From: Mesorhizobium sp. B2-1-1
Lineage (GTDB): Bacteria > Pseudomonadota > Alphaproteobacteria > Rhizobiales > Rhizobiaceae
DNA: 64,000 nucleotides
Assembly (NCBI RefSeq): GCF_006442975.2
Contig: NZ_CP083954.1
Location: 3,169,501-3,233,500 of the forward strand
Direction of reading: 5' to 3'
A program made the position numbers and the translations under genes. Below, in pieces: positions 37,033-45,380 of the stretch (its first letter is position 1; every line of letters begins with the position of its first letter). Under the pieces are notes generated by a model, which saw nothing but the letters and a program-made list of their open reading frames with translations, made no database searches and was not told the DNA's origin.

Positions 37033-39615
37033 TCAGCTCCGCATCTTCTCGCCGCTCGGGTCGAACGGCGCCTCGACATTGATGCGGGCCGGACGGCGAT
37101 GGCCGAGAATCTCGATCTCGAACAGGCCGGCGCTTTCATCCTGGGCCAGCGCCGCCGGCACGTAGCCCTGCGCCATCGACTTCTGGACGTAGTGGGCATA
37201 GCCGCCGGAGGTGACCCAACCGACCACGCGCCAGTCGCCGTCGACGATGCCGCGCACGGCGGATGCGCCTTGTGCCGCCTTGGAGCCCCGCACTTCCTTG
37301 CCGGCCGCATCGAAGCGCGGCGCGCCAAAGCCATGCGGCTTTTCCACCGTACCGTAGTCCTTGCCGACCTTGGCCCAGATCGGCTCGTCACCCATCACGT
37401 CGGCGTCGGCCGCCTCGACGATAAAGGACACGCGGCGCAGCTTCGGTCCTTCGGCCCGTTCCCTGGCGGCCGCGTCGCGGCCGATAAAGTCGTTCTTCTC
37501 CAGCTTGATGAAGCGGTCCATCGAGCCTTCGAACGGTCCGTAGATCGGGCGCAATTCGCGGAACCAGGTCGGGAAGTTCTTTTCCAGGCGCATGGAGAGC
37601 AGGGCGCGCATGCCGAAATCGACCAGGCCGAATTCTTCGCCTGCGTCCCTGATCGCCTTGTAAACCAAGCGCTGATAGGCCGGCGCCATCCAGATCTCGT
37701 AGCCGAGGTCGCCGGTATAGGTGATGCGGTTGACCATGCAGGGCGCGCCGCCGACCGCCATTTCGCGGAAATCCATGAAGCGGAAGGCCTTGGTCGAGAT
37801 GTCGACATCGACCAGCTTCTGCAGGAGATCCCGCGACTTCGGTCCGGCAATCGACAGGCCGACAAGCGTCTGGTCGAAGCGGTGGATGCGAACCTCTGAC
37901 GCCCTTGGACCATCTTTCGGCAGGTGCTTTTCGAACCAGCGCATGTGATATTTCTGCGCGGCCGACGAGCCCCAGATCATGAAGCGGTCTTCCGCGGCCT
38001 TGGCGATGGTGAAGTCGCCGATCAGCTTGCCGAATTCGTTGATCATCGGGGTCAGCACGATGCGGCCCGCCTTCGGCATGCGGTTGGTCATCAGCCGGTT
38101 GAGGAAATCCTCCGCCCCTGGTCCGGAGACTTCGTATTTGGCGAAGTTGGCGATTTCGGTGACGCCGACGCGCTCGCGCGTGGCGCGCACTTCCTCGCCG
38201 ATCGGCCCAAAATCGTTGGAGCGGTGGAAGGACACGATATCCTTGGGCTCCTTGCCCTTCGGCGCGAACCATAGCGGGGTCTCAAGGCCCCAGGAGTCGC
38301 CCATGACGGCGTTGTTGGCGAGCATGGTGTCGTAGAGCGGCGTCGTCTGCGCCGGGCGTGCTGCCGGCAGTTCCTCATTGGGGAAGCGGATCGAGAAGCG
38401 GCGCGAATAGTTCTCGCGCACCTTGGCGTTGGTGTAGCGCAGGCTCGCCCATTCGCCGAAGCGGGCGACGTCCATGCCCCAGACGTCGAAGCCGGGATCG
38501 CCATGCACCATCCAGTTGGACAGCGCCAGGCCGACACCGCCGCCCTGGCTGAAGCCGGCCATGACGGCGCAGGCGCACCAGAAGTTGGTCAGGCCCTGCA
38601 CCGGGCCGACCAGGGGATTGCCATCCAATGCGAAAGTGAAGGGACCGTTGATGATCTGCTTGATGCCGGCCTTCTCGATGCCGGGGAAATGCTTGAAGCC
38701 GACCTCCAGCGACGGCGCGATGCGGTCGAGGTCGGGCTGCAACAGCTCGTGGCCGAAATCCCAGGGCGTGTTGACCGGCGACCACGGCTTGCACGCCTTT
38801 TCGTAAGTGCCGAGCAGGATGCCGTTGCGCTCCTGGCGGGTGTAGATCTCGCCCTTGAAATCCATCACGCCGATCATCTCGCGGCCGGTCGATTTGTTGA
38901 ATTCCTCGACCTCCGGCATGGGCTCGGTCAAGAGATACATATGCTCCATGGCGAGCACCGGCAGCTCGAGGCCGACCATGCGGCCGATCTCGCGCGCCCA
39001 CAGGCCGCCGCAGTTGACGACATGCTCGGCGTGAACCGTGCCTTGTTCGGTGATGACGTTCCAGGTGCCGTCGACCTGCTGCGTCAGTTCGACGACGCGG
39101 TTGCGCAGCACGATCTCGGCGCCGAGTTTCTTCGCCGCTTTCGAGTACGCAATCGTGGTGCCGGACGGATCCAGATGGCCTTCGACCGGATCCCACATGG
39201 CGCCGACGAAATTCGTCTCGTCCATCAGCGGGAACATCGCCTTGGCCTCGGATGGCGTGATCAGCTCGGTATCCATGCCGAGGTAGCGACCCTTGGCGTG
39301 GGCAAGCCGCAGGAAGTCCATGCGCTCGGGCGAATCGGCCATCATCACGCCGCCGGTCAGGTGCAGCGAACAGGACTGGCCGGAAAGCTCCTCGATCTCC
39401 TTATAGAGCTGCACGGTGTAGGCCTGCAGCTTGGCGACGTTGGGGTCGCCGTTGAGCGTATGGAAGCCGCCCGCCGCGTGCCAGGACGAGCCGGAGGTGA
39501 GCTCCGAGCGCTCGATCAGCATGATGTCTGTCCAGCCGGCCTTTGCCAGGTGATAGAGCACCGAGCAGCCGACGACGCCGCCGCCGATGACAACCGCTTT
39601 TACATGGGATTTCAT
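37033..39615 (-). CDS. FAD-dependent oxidoreductase with GcvT domain (dimethylglycine/sarcosine dehydrogenase-like) 2
   Basis: An 860-residue paralogue of 1811-4372. The N-terminal DAO domain begins AVVIGGGVVGCSVLYHLAKAGW, and SGSSWHAAGGFH contains the His that covalently binds FAD in dimethylglycine dehydrogenase; this motif is a better match than in the first paralogue. A central FAO domain is followed by a C-terminal GcvT domain (FRISYTG-like segment ITYTGDLGYEIWM). It should oxidise dimethylglycine or sarcosine, giving methylene-THF. The ATG at 39615 overlaps the DUF559 stop (ATGA). It sits downstream of mttB2, so the methyl product and the residual methylamine could be processed in one operon. 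Confidence 0.88.
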   Translation of the reverse strand: MKSHVKAVVIGGGVVGCSVLYHLAKAGWTDIMLIERSELTSGSSWHAAGGFHTLNGDPNVAKLQAYTVQLYKEIEELSGQSCSLHLTGGVMMADSPERMDFLRLAHAKGRYLGMDTELITPSEAKAMFPLMDETNFVGAMWDPVEGHLDPSGTTIAYSKAAKKLGAEIVLRNRVVELTQQVDGTWNVITEQGTVHAEHVVNCGGLWAREIGRMVGLELPVLAMEHMYLLTEPMPEVEEFNKSTGREMIGVMDFKGEIYTRQERNGILLGTYEKACKPWSPVNTPWDFGHELLQPDLDRIAPSLEVGFKHFPGIEKAGIKQIINGPFTFALDGNPLVGPVQGLTNFWCACAVMAGFSQGGGVGLALSNWMVHGDPGFDVWGMDVARFGEWASLRYTNAKVRENYSRRFSIRFPNEELPAARPAQTTPLYDTMLANNAVMGDSWGLETPLWFAPKGKEPKDIVSFHRSNDFGPIGEEVRATRERVGVTEIANFAKYEVSGPGAEDFLNRLMTNRMPKAGRIVLTPMINEFGKLIGDFTIAKAAEDRFMIWGSSAAQKYHMRWFEKHLPKDGPRASEVRIHRFDQTLVGLSIAGPKSRDLLQKLVDVDISTKAFRFMDFREMAVGGAPCMVNRITYTGDLGYEIWMAPAYQRLVYKAIRDAGEEFGLVDFGMRALLSMRLEKNFPTWFRELRPIYGPFEGSMDRFIKLEKNDFIGRDAAARERAEGPKLRRVSFIVEAADADVMGDEPIWAKVGKDYGTVEKPHGFGAPRFDAAGKEVRGSKAAQGASAVRGIVDGDWRVVGWVTSGGYAHYVQKSMAQGYVPAALAQDESAGLFEIEILGHRRPARINVEAPFDPSGEKMRS

Positions 39616-40229
39616 GAAGCTAGGTCCGTTTTTGAAGAGATTGAATCGGGTGAGTGCGGTATGAAAACAAAGCGGAGGTCGGATGCAGCGATGTTTTCGA
39701 CCAGCCTGTCGTCGAGCGCGGCGAGGATGGTTTCGCACACGGGAGTACGGTGTTTCAGGACTTCATAGCTCCAGAGGCGCAGGATCGAGTAGCCTTGGGC
39801 GCGCATGAAATCGTCACGGCGGCGGTCGTAGGAACTGTCGGCGTGCTGTGAGCCGTCGAGCTCGACGATCAGCCATTTTTCGCGGCAACAGAAGTCGGCG
39901 TAATATGGTCCGATAGAGAACTGTCGCGTGAACTTGTAGCTACCAAGTTTGCGGGTTTTCAGCTCGAGCCAAAGCAGTGCTTCGGCCTGATTGTTGCCTT
40001 GCCTGAGTTTCCTGGTTCTCTGGGTTGTAACTGACTTTCGGCGACTGCGGGTTTTACGAGCGGCTTCCCCCACTCCGTCGCTGCTTCGCAGCGCCACCTC
40101 TCCCCCCTCCGGAGGGAGAGGAAGGGAGCCAGCCTGGCCAAGTCCGCGCCCTTCCTCTTCCCCGTCGATCGGGGGAGAGGTGTCGAGCGCAGCTCGACGG
40201 AGTGGGGGTCGACCGTTCATCGAATCCAT
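39612..40229 (-). CDS. DUF559 domain protein with repeat-derived N-terminus
   Basis: The C-terminal part is a DUF559 (VSR-like endonuclease fold) domain: NQAEALLWLELKTRKLGSYKFTRQ, PYYADFCCREKWLIVELDGSQHADSSYDRRR (with the conserved ELDGxQH) and LRLWSYEVLKH. The first 50-60 residues of the frame are encoded by an intergenic repeat (40067-40208), so the true start is uncertain: ATG 40229, or GTG 40073 at the repeat edge. The gene lies between mttB2 and FAD/GcvT 2, overlaps the latter's start, and was probably shaped by the repeat insertion. Function unknown. Confidence 0.6.
   Translation of the reverse strand: MDSMNGRPPLRRAALDTSPPIDGEEEGRGLGQAGSLPLPPEGGEVALRSSDGVGEAARKTRSRRKSVTTQRTRKLRQGNNQAEALLWLELKTRKLGSYKFTRQFSIGPYYADFCCREKWLIVELDGSQHADSSYDRRRDDFMRAQGYSILRLWSYEVLKHRTPVCETILAALDDRLVENIAASDLRFVFIPHSPDSISSKTDLAS
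40067..40208. repeat. 142-bp palindromic repeat element with 14-bp terminal inverted repeats
   Basis: The ends CCCCCACTCCGTCG (40067-40080) and its exact complement (40195-40208) flank internal hairpins, including CTCTCCC with GGGAGAG around 40098-40120 and an imperfect CCTCTTCCCC with GGGGGAGAGG around 40153-40180. This is the look of rhizobial mosaic or MITE-like intergenic elements. It lies inside the 5' part of the DUF559 frame, in the operon between mttB2 and the FAD/GcvT gene. Confidence 0.75.
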
Positions 40230-40261
40230 ACGCGTGATCAGTTCATCAACAACGCAGACGA

Positions 40262-41839
40262 TCAAAAATCGGTCGGCGCGCCGCCTTCGGCGCGGCGTTT
40301 CTGGACGAAGGCGTTGAGCTCTTCGCGGATCGCCGGGTCCATGTAGGGCTCGTCATAGGAGGCCAGCCGCTCCTTCCATACCTTGTTGGCCTTTTCGAGC
40401 GCCGTCGGCGAGCCGGCTTCGGCCCAGGTCTCGAAATTGCGCCAGTCGGACAGGATCGGCGAGTAGAAGGCGGTCTTGTAGCGATCCTGCGTGTGCTGTG
40501 TGCCGAAGAAGTGGCCACCGGGGCCGACCGACTGGATGGCGTCGAAGCCAAGCGCCTGTTCGGACAGGTCGAGCGGGGTCAAGAATTCCGCCACCATCTG
40601 CAACAGGTCGATGTCGAGGATGGTCTTCTCGTAGGAGCAGCGCAGGCCGCCTTCGAGCCAGCCGGCGGCGTGCATCATCAAATTGCCGCCGCCCTGGATG
40701 GCGCCCCACAGCGAGAACACGCTTTCATAGGCGGCCTGTGCGTCGACCGTGTTGGCGGCGCAAGTGTTGGAGGTGCGGTAGGGGATGTTGTAGCGGCGGG
40801 CCAGCTGGCCGCCGACGAGCTGCGCCTTCATGTATTCGGGCGTGCCGAAGGCGGGCGCACCCGACTTCATGTCGACATTGGAGGTGAAGCCGCCATAACC
40901 GACCGGCGCGCCCTTCCTGACCATCTGGGCAAACGCGATGCCGGACAACGCCTCGGCGTTCTGCTGCACCAGCGCGCCGGCAATGGTCACCGGCGCCATG
41001 GCGCCCGACAGGGTGAACGGCGTGACGATGACGACCTGGCCCTTGCTCGACATCTGGATGATGCCTTCCATCATCGGCACGTCGAGTTTCAGCGGCGAAT
41101 TGGTGTTGATGATGGTGAAAACGGACGGTTCTTCGAGCAACTGCTCGTGGCTGATGCCGCGCGCGATACGGGTGATCTCGATGCCGTCGACATTTCGTTC
41201 CTTGCCGAGCGAATAGATGTGGAACACCTTGTCGGTCAGCGTGGCGAGGTCGCGGATGCATTCGAGGTGGCGGACGGAGGGGTGGATGTCGATCGGCTCG
41301 ACCGGATAGCCGCCCGTGCAGTTCAGTATGTTGTGCATCTGCGCCAGGCGCAGGAAATTGCGATAGTCCTGCTGGTTGCCGGGCCGGCGGCCACGATCGA
41401 TGTCCGAGCAATTGGGCGCCGAGGCCATCATCGAGATGATCAGATTGTCGCCGCCGAAGCGCACATTGTGCGCGGGGTTGCGGGCATGGATGGTGAATTC
41501 AGGTGGGCAGTGCGACACCAGATCGAGGATCATGTCGCTGTCGAAGCGCACGCGCTCGCTGCCTTCGCGCACGTCGGCGCCATGTTCCTTCATGATGCGG
41601 CGGGCTTCGTCATGCAGGACGTCGACACCGATCTCCTTCAGCACCCGCAGCGAGGCCAGGTGGATCGATTCCAGCTCGTCGTCGGAAACCAGCTTGGTCG
41701 GCTGGAGCGGGATTTTCAGCTGGCGGAACGGCGGCTGCTCGAACGCGGCCGAGCCGCCTGCGCGTTTTCCGGCGCGGCCGCCGCGGCGGGCACGATCGGT
41801 TGCCAATGCCGGTTCGGCGGGTTGAAGGGCGGCGGTCAT
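40262..41839 (-). CDS. mttB: MttB-family quaternary amine:corrinoid methyltransferase 2
   Basis: A 525-residue COG5598 protein homologous to 25038-26612 over its length but clearly diverged. Landmarks are DDELESIHLASLRVLKEIGVDVLHDEARRIM, APNCSDIDRGRRPGN, AMAPVTIAGALVQQNAEALSG and HAAGWLEGGLRCSYEKTILD. No in-frame amber codon is present. The first 45 residues are Ala/Arg/Gly-rich (TDRARRGGRAGKRAGGSAAF) and precede the barrel. The ATG at 41839 follows GAGG. The frame is open for a long way upstream but that part is antisense to the phospholipase D gene. A GTCGC repeat lies 69 bp upstream. It heads the operon with DUF559, FAD/GcvT 2 and the DddP-like gene; the substrate probably leaves a dimethyl- or monomethylamino acid. 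Confidence 0.92.
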   Translation of the reverse strand: MTAALQPAEPALATDRARRGGRAGKRAGGSAAFEQPPFRQLKIPLQPTKLVSDDELESIHLASLRVLKEIGVDVLHDEARRIMKEHGADVREGSERVRFDSDMILDLVSHCPPEFTIHARNPAHNVRFGGDNLIISMMASAPNCSDIDRGRRPGNQQDYRNFLRLAQMHNILNCTGGYPVEPIDIHPSVRHLECIRDLATLTDKVFHIYSLGKERNVDGIEITRIARGISHEQLLEEPSVFTIINTNSPLKLDVPMMEGIIQMSSKGQVVIVTPFTLSGAMAPVTIAGALVQQNAEALSGIAFAQMVRKGAPVGYGGFTSNVDMKSGAPAFGTPEYMKAQLVGGQLARRYNIPYRTSNTCAANTVDAQAAYESVFSLWGAIQGGGNLMMHAAGWLEGGLRCSYEKTILDIDLLQMVAEFLTPLDLSEQALGFDAIQSVGPGGHFFGTQHTQDRYKTAFYSPILSDWRNFETWAEAGSPTALEKANKVWKERLASYDEPYMDPAIREELNAFVQKRRAEGGAPTDF

Positions 41840-41908
41840 GAGGGGCCTCGTACGATGCGAAAGTGGGCGGCATAATGGACCGGCGGCTGTCCGGCCATTG
41901 CGGAGGCG

Positions 41909-41934
41909 GCGACCACTAGAGCGAGGGAAGCGAC
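41909..41934 (-). promoter_or_regulatory. GTCGC direct repeat upstream of mttB2
   Basis: Read toward mttB2, GTCGCTTCCC starts at 41934 and GTCGC starts again at 41913, exactly 21 bp apart, ending 69 bp before the ATG at 41839. It belongs with 1691-1716, 19647-19672 and 24846-24871. The rest of 41840-42055 shows only the ribosome site of the plus-strand gene at 42056. Confidence 0.55.
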
Positions 41935-42055
41935 ATGCCGGAACGGCAGCTGCGTGGTCCCGAGGCGGGCCCGCGGATAAGGGGGCGCCATTCGTTGCAG
42001 TATCGTCTTTTGCTTCTGATAAACTTGTGCGTCGAATATCTCCGGAGGGAGAGCC

Positions 42056-43945
42056 ATGCCTGACGTCGTCAAAGTGCGTGCCGCCACCAACAACGAAGTC
42101 GCGTTCCTCTCCTGGGACCTCGACGGGATGATCCCGGGCTGCCTGGGCTTCGAGATCGTTCGCCTCTATCCCGACACCGGCGAGGAGCGTTGCCTGGCTT
42201 CCTGGGTGCCCTTCAAGGGACAGCGCAACAAGGACTGGATCCCCCAGGATACCGGCGTCTGGCCGGTGCAGAAGACATTCTGGCGCGATCTCACTGTCCG
42301 GCGGCGCCGCGACAGCCTGGATGTCAGGCCAGACGGCGAAATGATCGCCTACCGGGTGCGTCCGGTCGGCGATATGAAGGCCGGGCTCGATCCCGTGCCG
42401 GTGCGCCCGGAAAAGACCTATACCGGCCCAGCGCGGCCGCTGGGCTATCTCGGCCGGGGCGCGGTCAGTCCGCCGATCTTCCTCGGCCAGATGTTCGGCA
42501 AGGCGCGCGTCGCCTTCACGAATGGCGTGCTGTCGACGCAATGGATGTCGCGCGCGCTGGCCGAGGCCGGCATCAAGCTCGGGCAGCGCGACAAGATCAG
42601 GGCTGTGCTGCAGGACCCGACCAGCAAGATACGCGCCTACCTGCATGGCGACGTGCCTGATGTGCTGACCAGCCTGCTGAAGCGGGCCAAGGCCGAAGGC
42701 GGCACGGTCAGGCTTGCGCTCTACGAGCTTGGCGACGACGAACTGTGCGACGCAATCATTGCCGCCAGGGATGTCGTGGAGGTCATTCTTTCCAACTCGG
42801 GCAGGGATGACCAGACGAAGGCCTGGGACGCTGGCAACGCGCCTTACAGGAAGCGGCTGCACGACGCAGGCGTCGCGATGACGGATCGCCTGTTCAACAA
42901 CAACCATATCGGCCACAACAAGTTCGCCGTCTATCGCGATGCCCAGGGAAAGCCGCAATCGGTGATGACGGGCAGCACCAACTGGACCTCGATGGGCATT
43001 TGCGGGCAATCCAACAACGCCTTCATCCGCGACGACCCGGCGATGGCCGAGATATTCGACGCCTACTGGCAGCGCATGAAGGCCGACCTGTTCCCGCCGC
43101 CGGCCACGGAAAGTGCCGCCGGCCATGTCGCGCAGACGCAAGGCGTGCCGTTTCGCAGGGAGAACCACAGGCCAAACCCGCTCAGCGGCGCCACGGCGGC
43201 GCTGGACGGCATGACGGTGTGGTTCTCGCCCAATGATCCCGAGCGCAACAAGAAGGACATCTCGGTGCGGCCGGTCGATCTCGAGGACCTCTTCGCCCGC
43301 ATCAAGGCAGCCAAGCGCGCCGTGCTGTTCCTGGTGTTCAATCCTTCGCGGCTCGGGGACAATTCGATCGTCGACCAGGCGGTGGCGGCGGCGAGGGCCG
43401 ATCCGAAGCTGATCGTGCAAGGGGCGATCAGCGATGAGACCGCCATGCCCAACTATGTCGCGCCGACCAAGGATACGGTCACCCACAAGTCGAACAGGGA
43501 CGGCAAGTCGCCCTTCGTCTATCCGGAGAAGGTCTGGGAGGTGCCGAACGTTTCCATCGTGCGGGCGGCGAACCTGACCGGCGCCACGATCGCCCGCGAT
43601 TTCCAGGCGGAGGTGCTGACCGTCGGCCATGCCATCGTGCACGACAAGATCGTCATCATCGATCCGATGGAGGACAACGCGACGGTCGTCACCGGCAGCC
43701 ACAACCTCGGCTACAAGGCTTCCTACGAGAATGACGAGAACATGGTGATCGTCGAAGGCGACAAGACCTTCGCCGCGGCCTATGCCGTGCATATGCTCGA
43801 CGTGTTCGACCACTACAAGTTCCGCGCCTGGCGCAGGACCATCGGCAAGGGACCTTCGGATGACGATGGGCTCTCCATCGACGACAAGTGGCTGAAGCCT
43901 TACGCGCAAGGCAGGAAAGGCGCGATCGCACGGTATTTTCCATAG
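42056..43945 (+). CDS. phospholipase D-like domain protein
   Basis: A 629-residue protein with two HKD-type half-sites. The second is canonical: H529, K531 and D536 in HDKIVIIDPMEDNATVVTGSHN. The first (H287, K289 in HNKFAVYRDAQG) has an acidic residue one position late, so it is divergent. The first 150 residues are a separate region with WDLDGMIPGCLGFEIVRLY. There is no signal peptide. GGAGGGAGA precedes the ATG. Phospholipase D-fold enzymes cleave phosphodiesters (lipids or nucleic acids); the actual substrate is unknown. Possible links to lipid remodelling, effector-type or nuclease systems were considered, but no partner gene supports any of them. Confidence 0.82.
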   Translation: MPDVVKVRAATNNEVAFLSWDLDGMIPGCLGFEIVRLYPDTGEERCLASWVPFKGQRNKDWIPQDTGVWPVQKTFWRDLTVRRRRDSLDVRPDGEMIAYRVRPVGDMKAGLDPVPVRPEKTYTGPARPLGYLGRGAVSPPIFLGQMFGKARVAFTNGVLSTQWMSRALAEAGIKLGQRDKIRAVLQDPTSKIRAYLHGDVPDVLTSLLKRAKAEGGTVRLALYELGDDELCDAIIAARDVVEVILSNSGRDDQTKAWDAGNAPYRKRLHDAGVAMTDRLFNNNHIGHNKFAVYRDAQGKPQSVMTGSTNWTSMGICGQSNNAFIRDDPAMAEIFDAYWQRMKADLFPPPATESAAGHVAQTQGVPFRRENHRPNPLSGATAALDGMTVWFSPNDPERNKKDISVRPVDLEDLFARIKAAKRAVLFLVFNPSRLGDNSIVDQAVAAARADPKLIVQGAISDETAMPNYVAPTKDTVTHKSNRDGKSPFVYPEKVWEVPNVSIVRAANLTGATIARDFQAEVLTVGHAIVHDKIVIIDPMEDNATVVTGSHNLGYKASYENDENMVIVEGDKTFAAAYAVHMLDVFDHYKFRAWRRTIGKGPSDDDGLSIDDKWLKPYAQGRKGAIARYFP

Positions 43946-44110
43946 TGCTGCCGGCGGGTGCTGGCGGCTTTTGACGCGAGCCTTCCGGTGCACGGCGCCG
44001 GCCGTTGGCGCAAGCGGATTTCGCTGTCCGGCCCTTCCTTTCCCGTGATCGAACCGGTAGCTGATGGCTTGCCGATCCGCAGGTCGGCGATTCACTCATG
44101 GAACGGCAGC

Positions 44111-45286
44111 ATGGTCGCGACCGGCTCGAGCCAAGGCGAAGCGGCAACGCAGTGGGCAGCGCTCGCCGGCGTCACCGCAGCGCTGGCGATGTTCGGCGCC
44201 GCGCAAGGGCTGAGCTCGCCGCTGTTCACGCTGCTGATGCAGAAGCAAGGCATGTCGCCGGGCCTGATCGGCCTGTCGGCGGCGATGATGCCGGTTGGCT
44301 TGATCTTGTCTGCCTCGTTCGTGCCGGCTGCCGTGCGGCTGGTCGGCGCCCGCACGCTCGCCGTCGGCTGCTCGCTGATCGGTGCGCTGTGCTTCGTGGG
44401 CATCGGCTATCTGCAGGATTGGGTGGCGTGGTTCGTCCTCCGTTTCATCATCGGCGTGGTCATCAACCCGCTCTATATCCTCGGGGAGGTTTGGGCGCTG
44501 TCGCTGGCGCCGCCGGCGCGACGCGGCCGGGTGATGGGCGTGTTCAACACGCTGATGGGGGCCGGCTACGCGGCCGGGCCTTTCACACTGACCCTGCTCG
44601 GCACGTCGGGCTGGGCTCCCTTCAGCGTCGGCATTGGCGGGTTCGTGCTCTGCGCCGTCATTCTGCGCCTTGTCTCCTCAAAGCTCACCGGTTTCGAGGA
44701 TGACGGCCAGCCAGCCGGCAGCTTTGTCGGTTTTGCCCGGCTGGCGCCGGCGCTGCTGCTGGCGGTGCTGGTCTCGGCAGCGGTCCAGCAAAGCACCTAT
44801 GCGCTGGTTCCGGTCTTCGGCGCCGGCTATGGCTTGCCGGAAGCCGTGCTCGCCGCTCTGGTGATGGCGTTATCCCTGGGCAATATCCTGCTGCAGATCC
44901 CGCTCGGCCTGCTCGCCGAACGCTTCGGCGGCCGCCCCATGATCCTGGCCTGTGCGGTGGCGACCACCGTTTGCGCGCTTCTGCTGCCGCTGCTGATCAC
45001 GACGCCGCTGATCTGGGCGGTGCTGCTGGTGATGGGAGCGGTCGGCTATGGCGTCTACACGATGGCGTTGGTGGAACTCGGCAGCCGGTTCAAGGGCTCG
45101 CTGCTGGTCACCGGCAACGCCGCTTTCGCCTTGTTGTGGGGCGTTGGCGGCATTGTCGGTCCGCCCAGCGCCGGTCTGCTGATGCAGGCGATCGGGCCTT
45201 TGGGATTGCCGGCGGTGATCGTCGGCCTGGACGCGCTGCTGGTCGCCTTCGTGCTCTACAGATCGGCCAGCCGCAGAGGCTCCTGA
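44111..45286 (+). CDS. MFS transporter (first of a tandem pair)
   Basis: A 391-residue, 12-helix major facilitator protein. The ATG at 44111 puts helix 1 (WAALAGVTAALAMFGAAQG) at residue 15 and is the more likely start than any earlier in-frame one. The motif LSLAPPARRGRVMGVFNTLMGAGYAAGP is the cytoplasmic loop between helices 4 and 5. Its product is closely similar to the next gene (45381-46541), which shares the same helix 1, the same loop and the C-terminal LLAERFGGRPM-type motif. Both resemble YcaD-like efflux or uptake proteins; the substrate is unknown. Confidence 0.85.
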   Translation: MVATGSSQGEAATQWAALAGVTAALAMFGAAQGLSSPLFTLLMQKQGMSPGLIGLSAAMMPVGLILSASFVPAAVRLVGARTLAVGCSLIGALCFVGIGYLQDWVAWFVLRFIIGVVINPLYILGEVWALSLAPPARRGRVMGVFNTLMGAGYAAGPFTLTLLGTSGWAPFSVGIGGFVLCAVILRLVSSKLTGFEDDGQPAGSFVGFARLAPALLLAVLVSAAVQQSTYALVPVFGAGYGLPEAVLAALVMALSLGNILLQIPLGLLAERFGGRPMILACAVATTVCALLLPLLITTPLIWAVLLVMGAVGYGVYTMALVELGSRFKGSLLVTGNAAFALLWGVGGIVGPPSAGLLMQAIGPLGLPAVIVGLDALLVAFVLYRSASRRGS

Positions 45287-45380
45287 CAGGGTTTGGCCGG
45301 AACAAGCGTGGGTTCGGGCTTTGGGGCTTACGGCTATCGGGTCGAAACGCTAAGCCTGCAGCCGAGAGGCGATGTGGATC

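Noticed and set aside
25038..41839. Pyrrolysine (amber read-through) in the MttB proteins
   Set aside because: Both frames run full length without an in-frame TAG, and no pyrrolysine genes are present.
41840..44095. N-terminal extension of mttB2 to more than 1200 residues
   Set aside because: The extension is antisense to the phospholipase D-like gene and is not MttB-like; the ATG at 41839 has a ribosome site and the usual family start.
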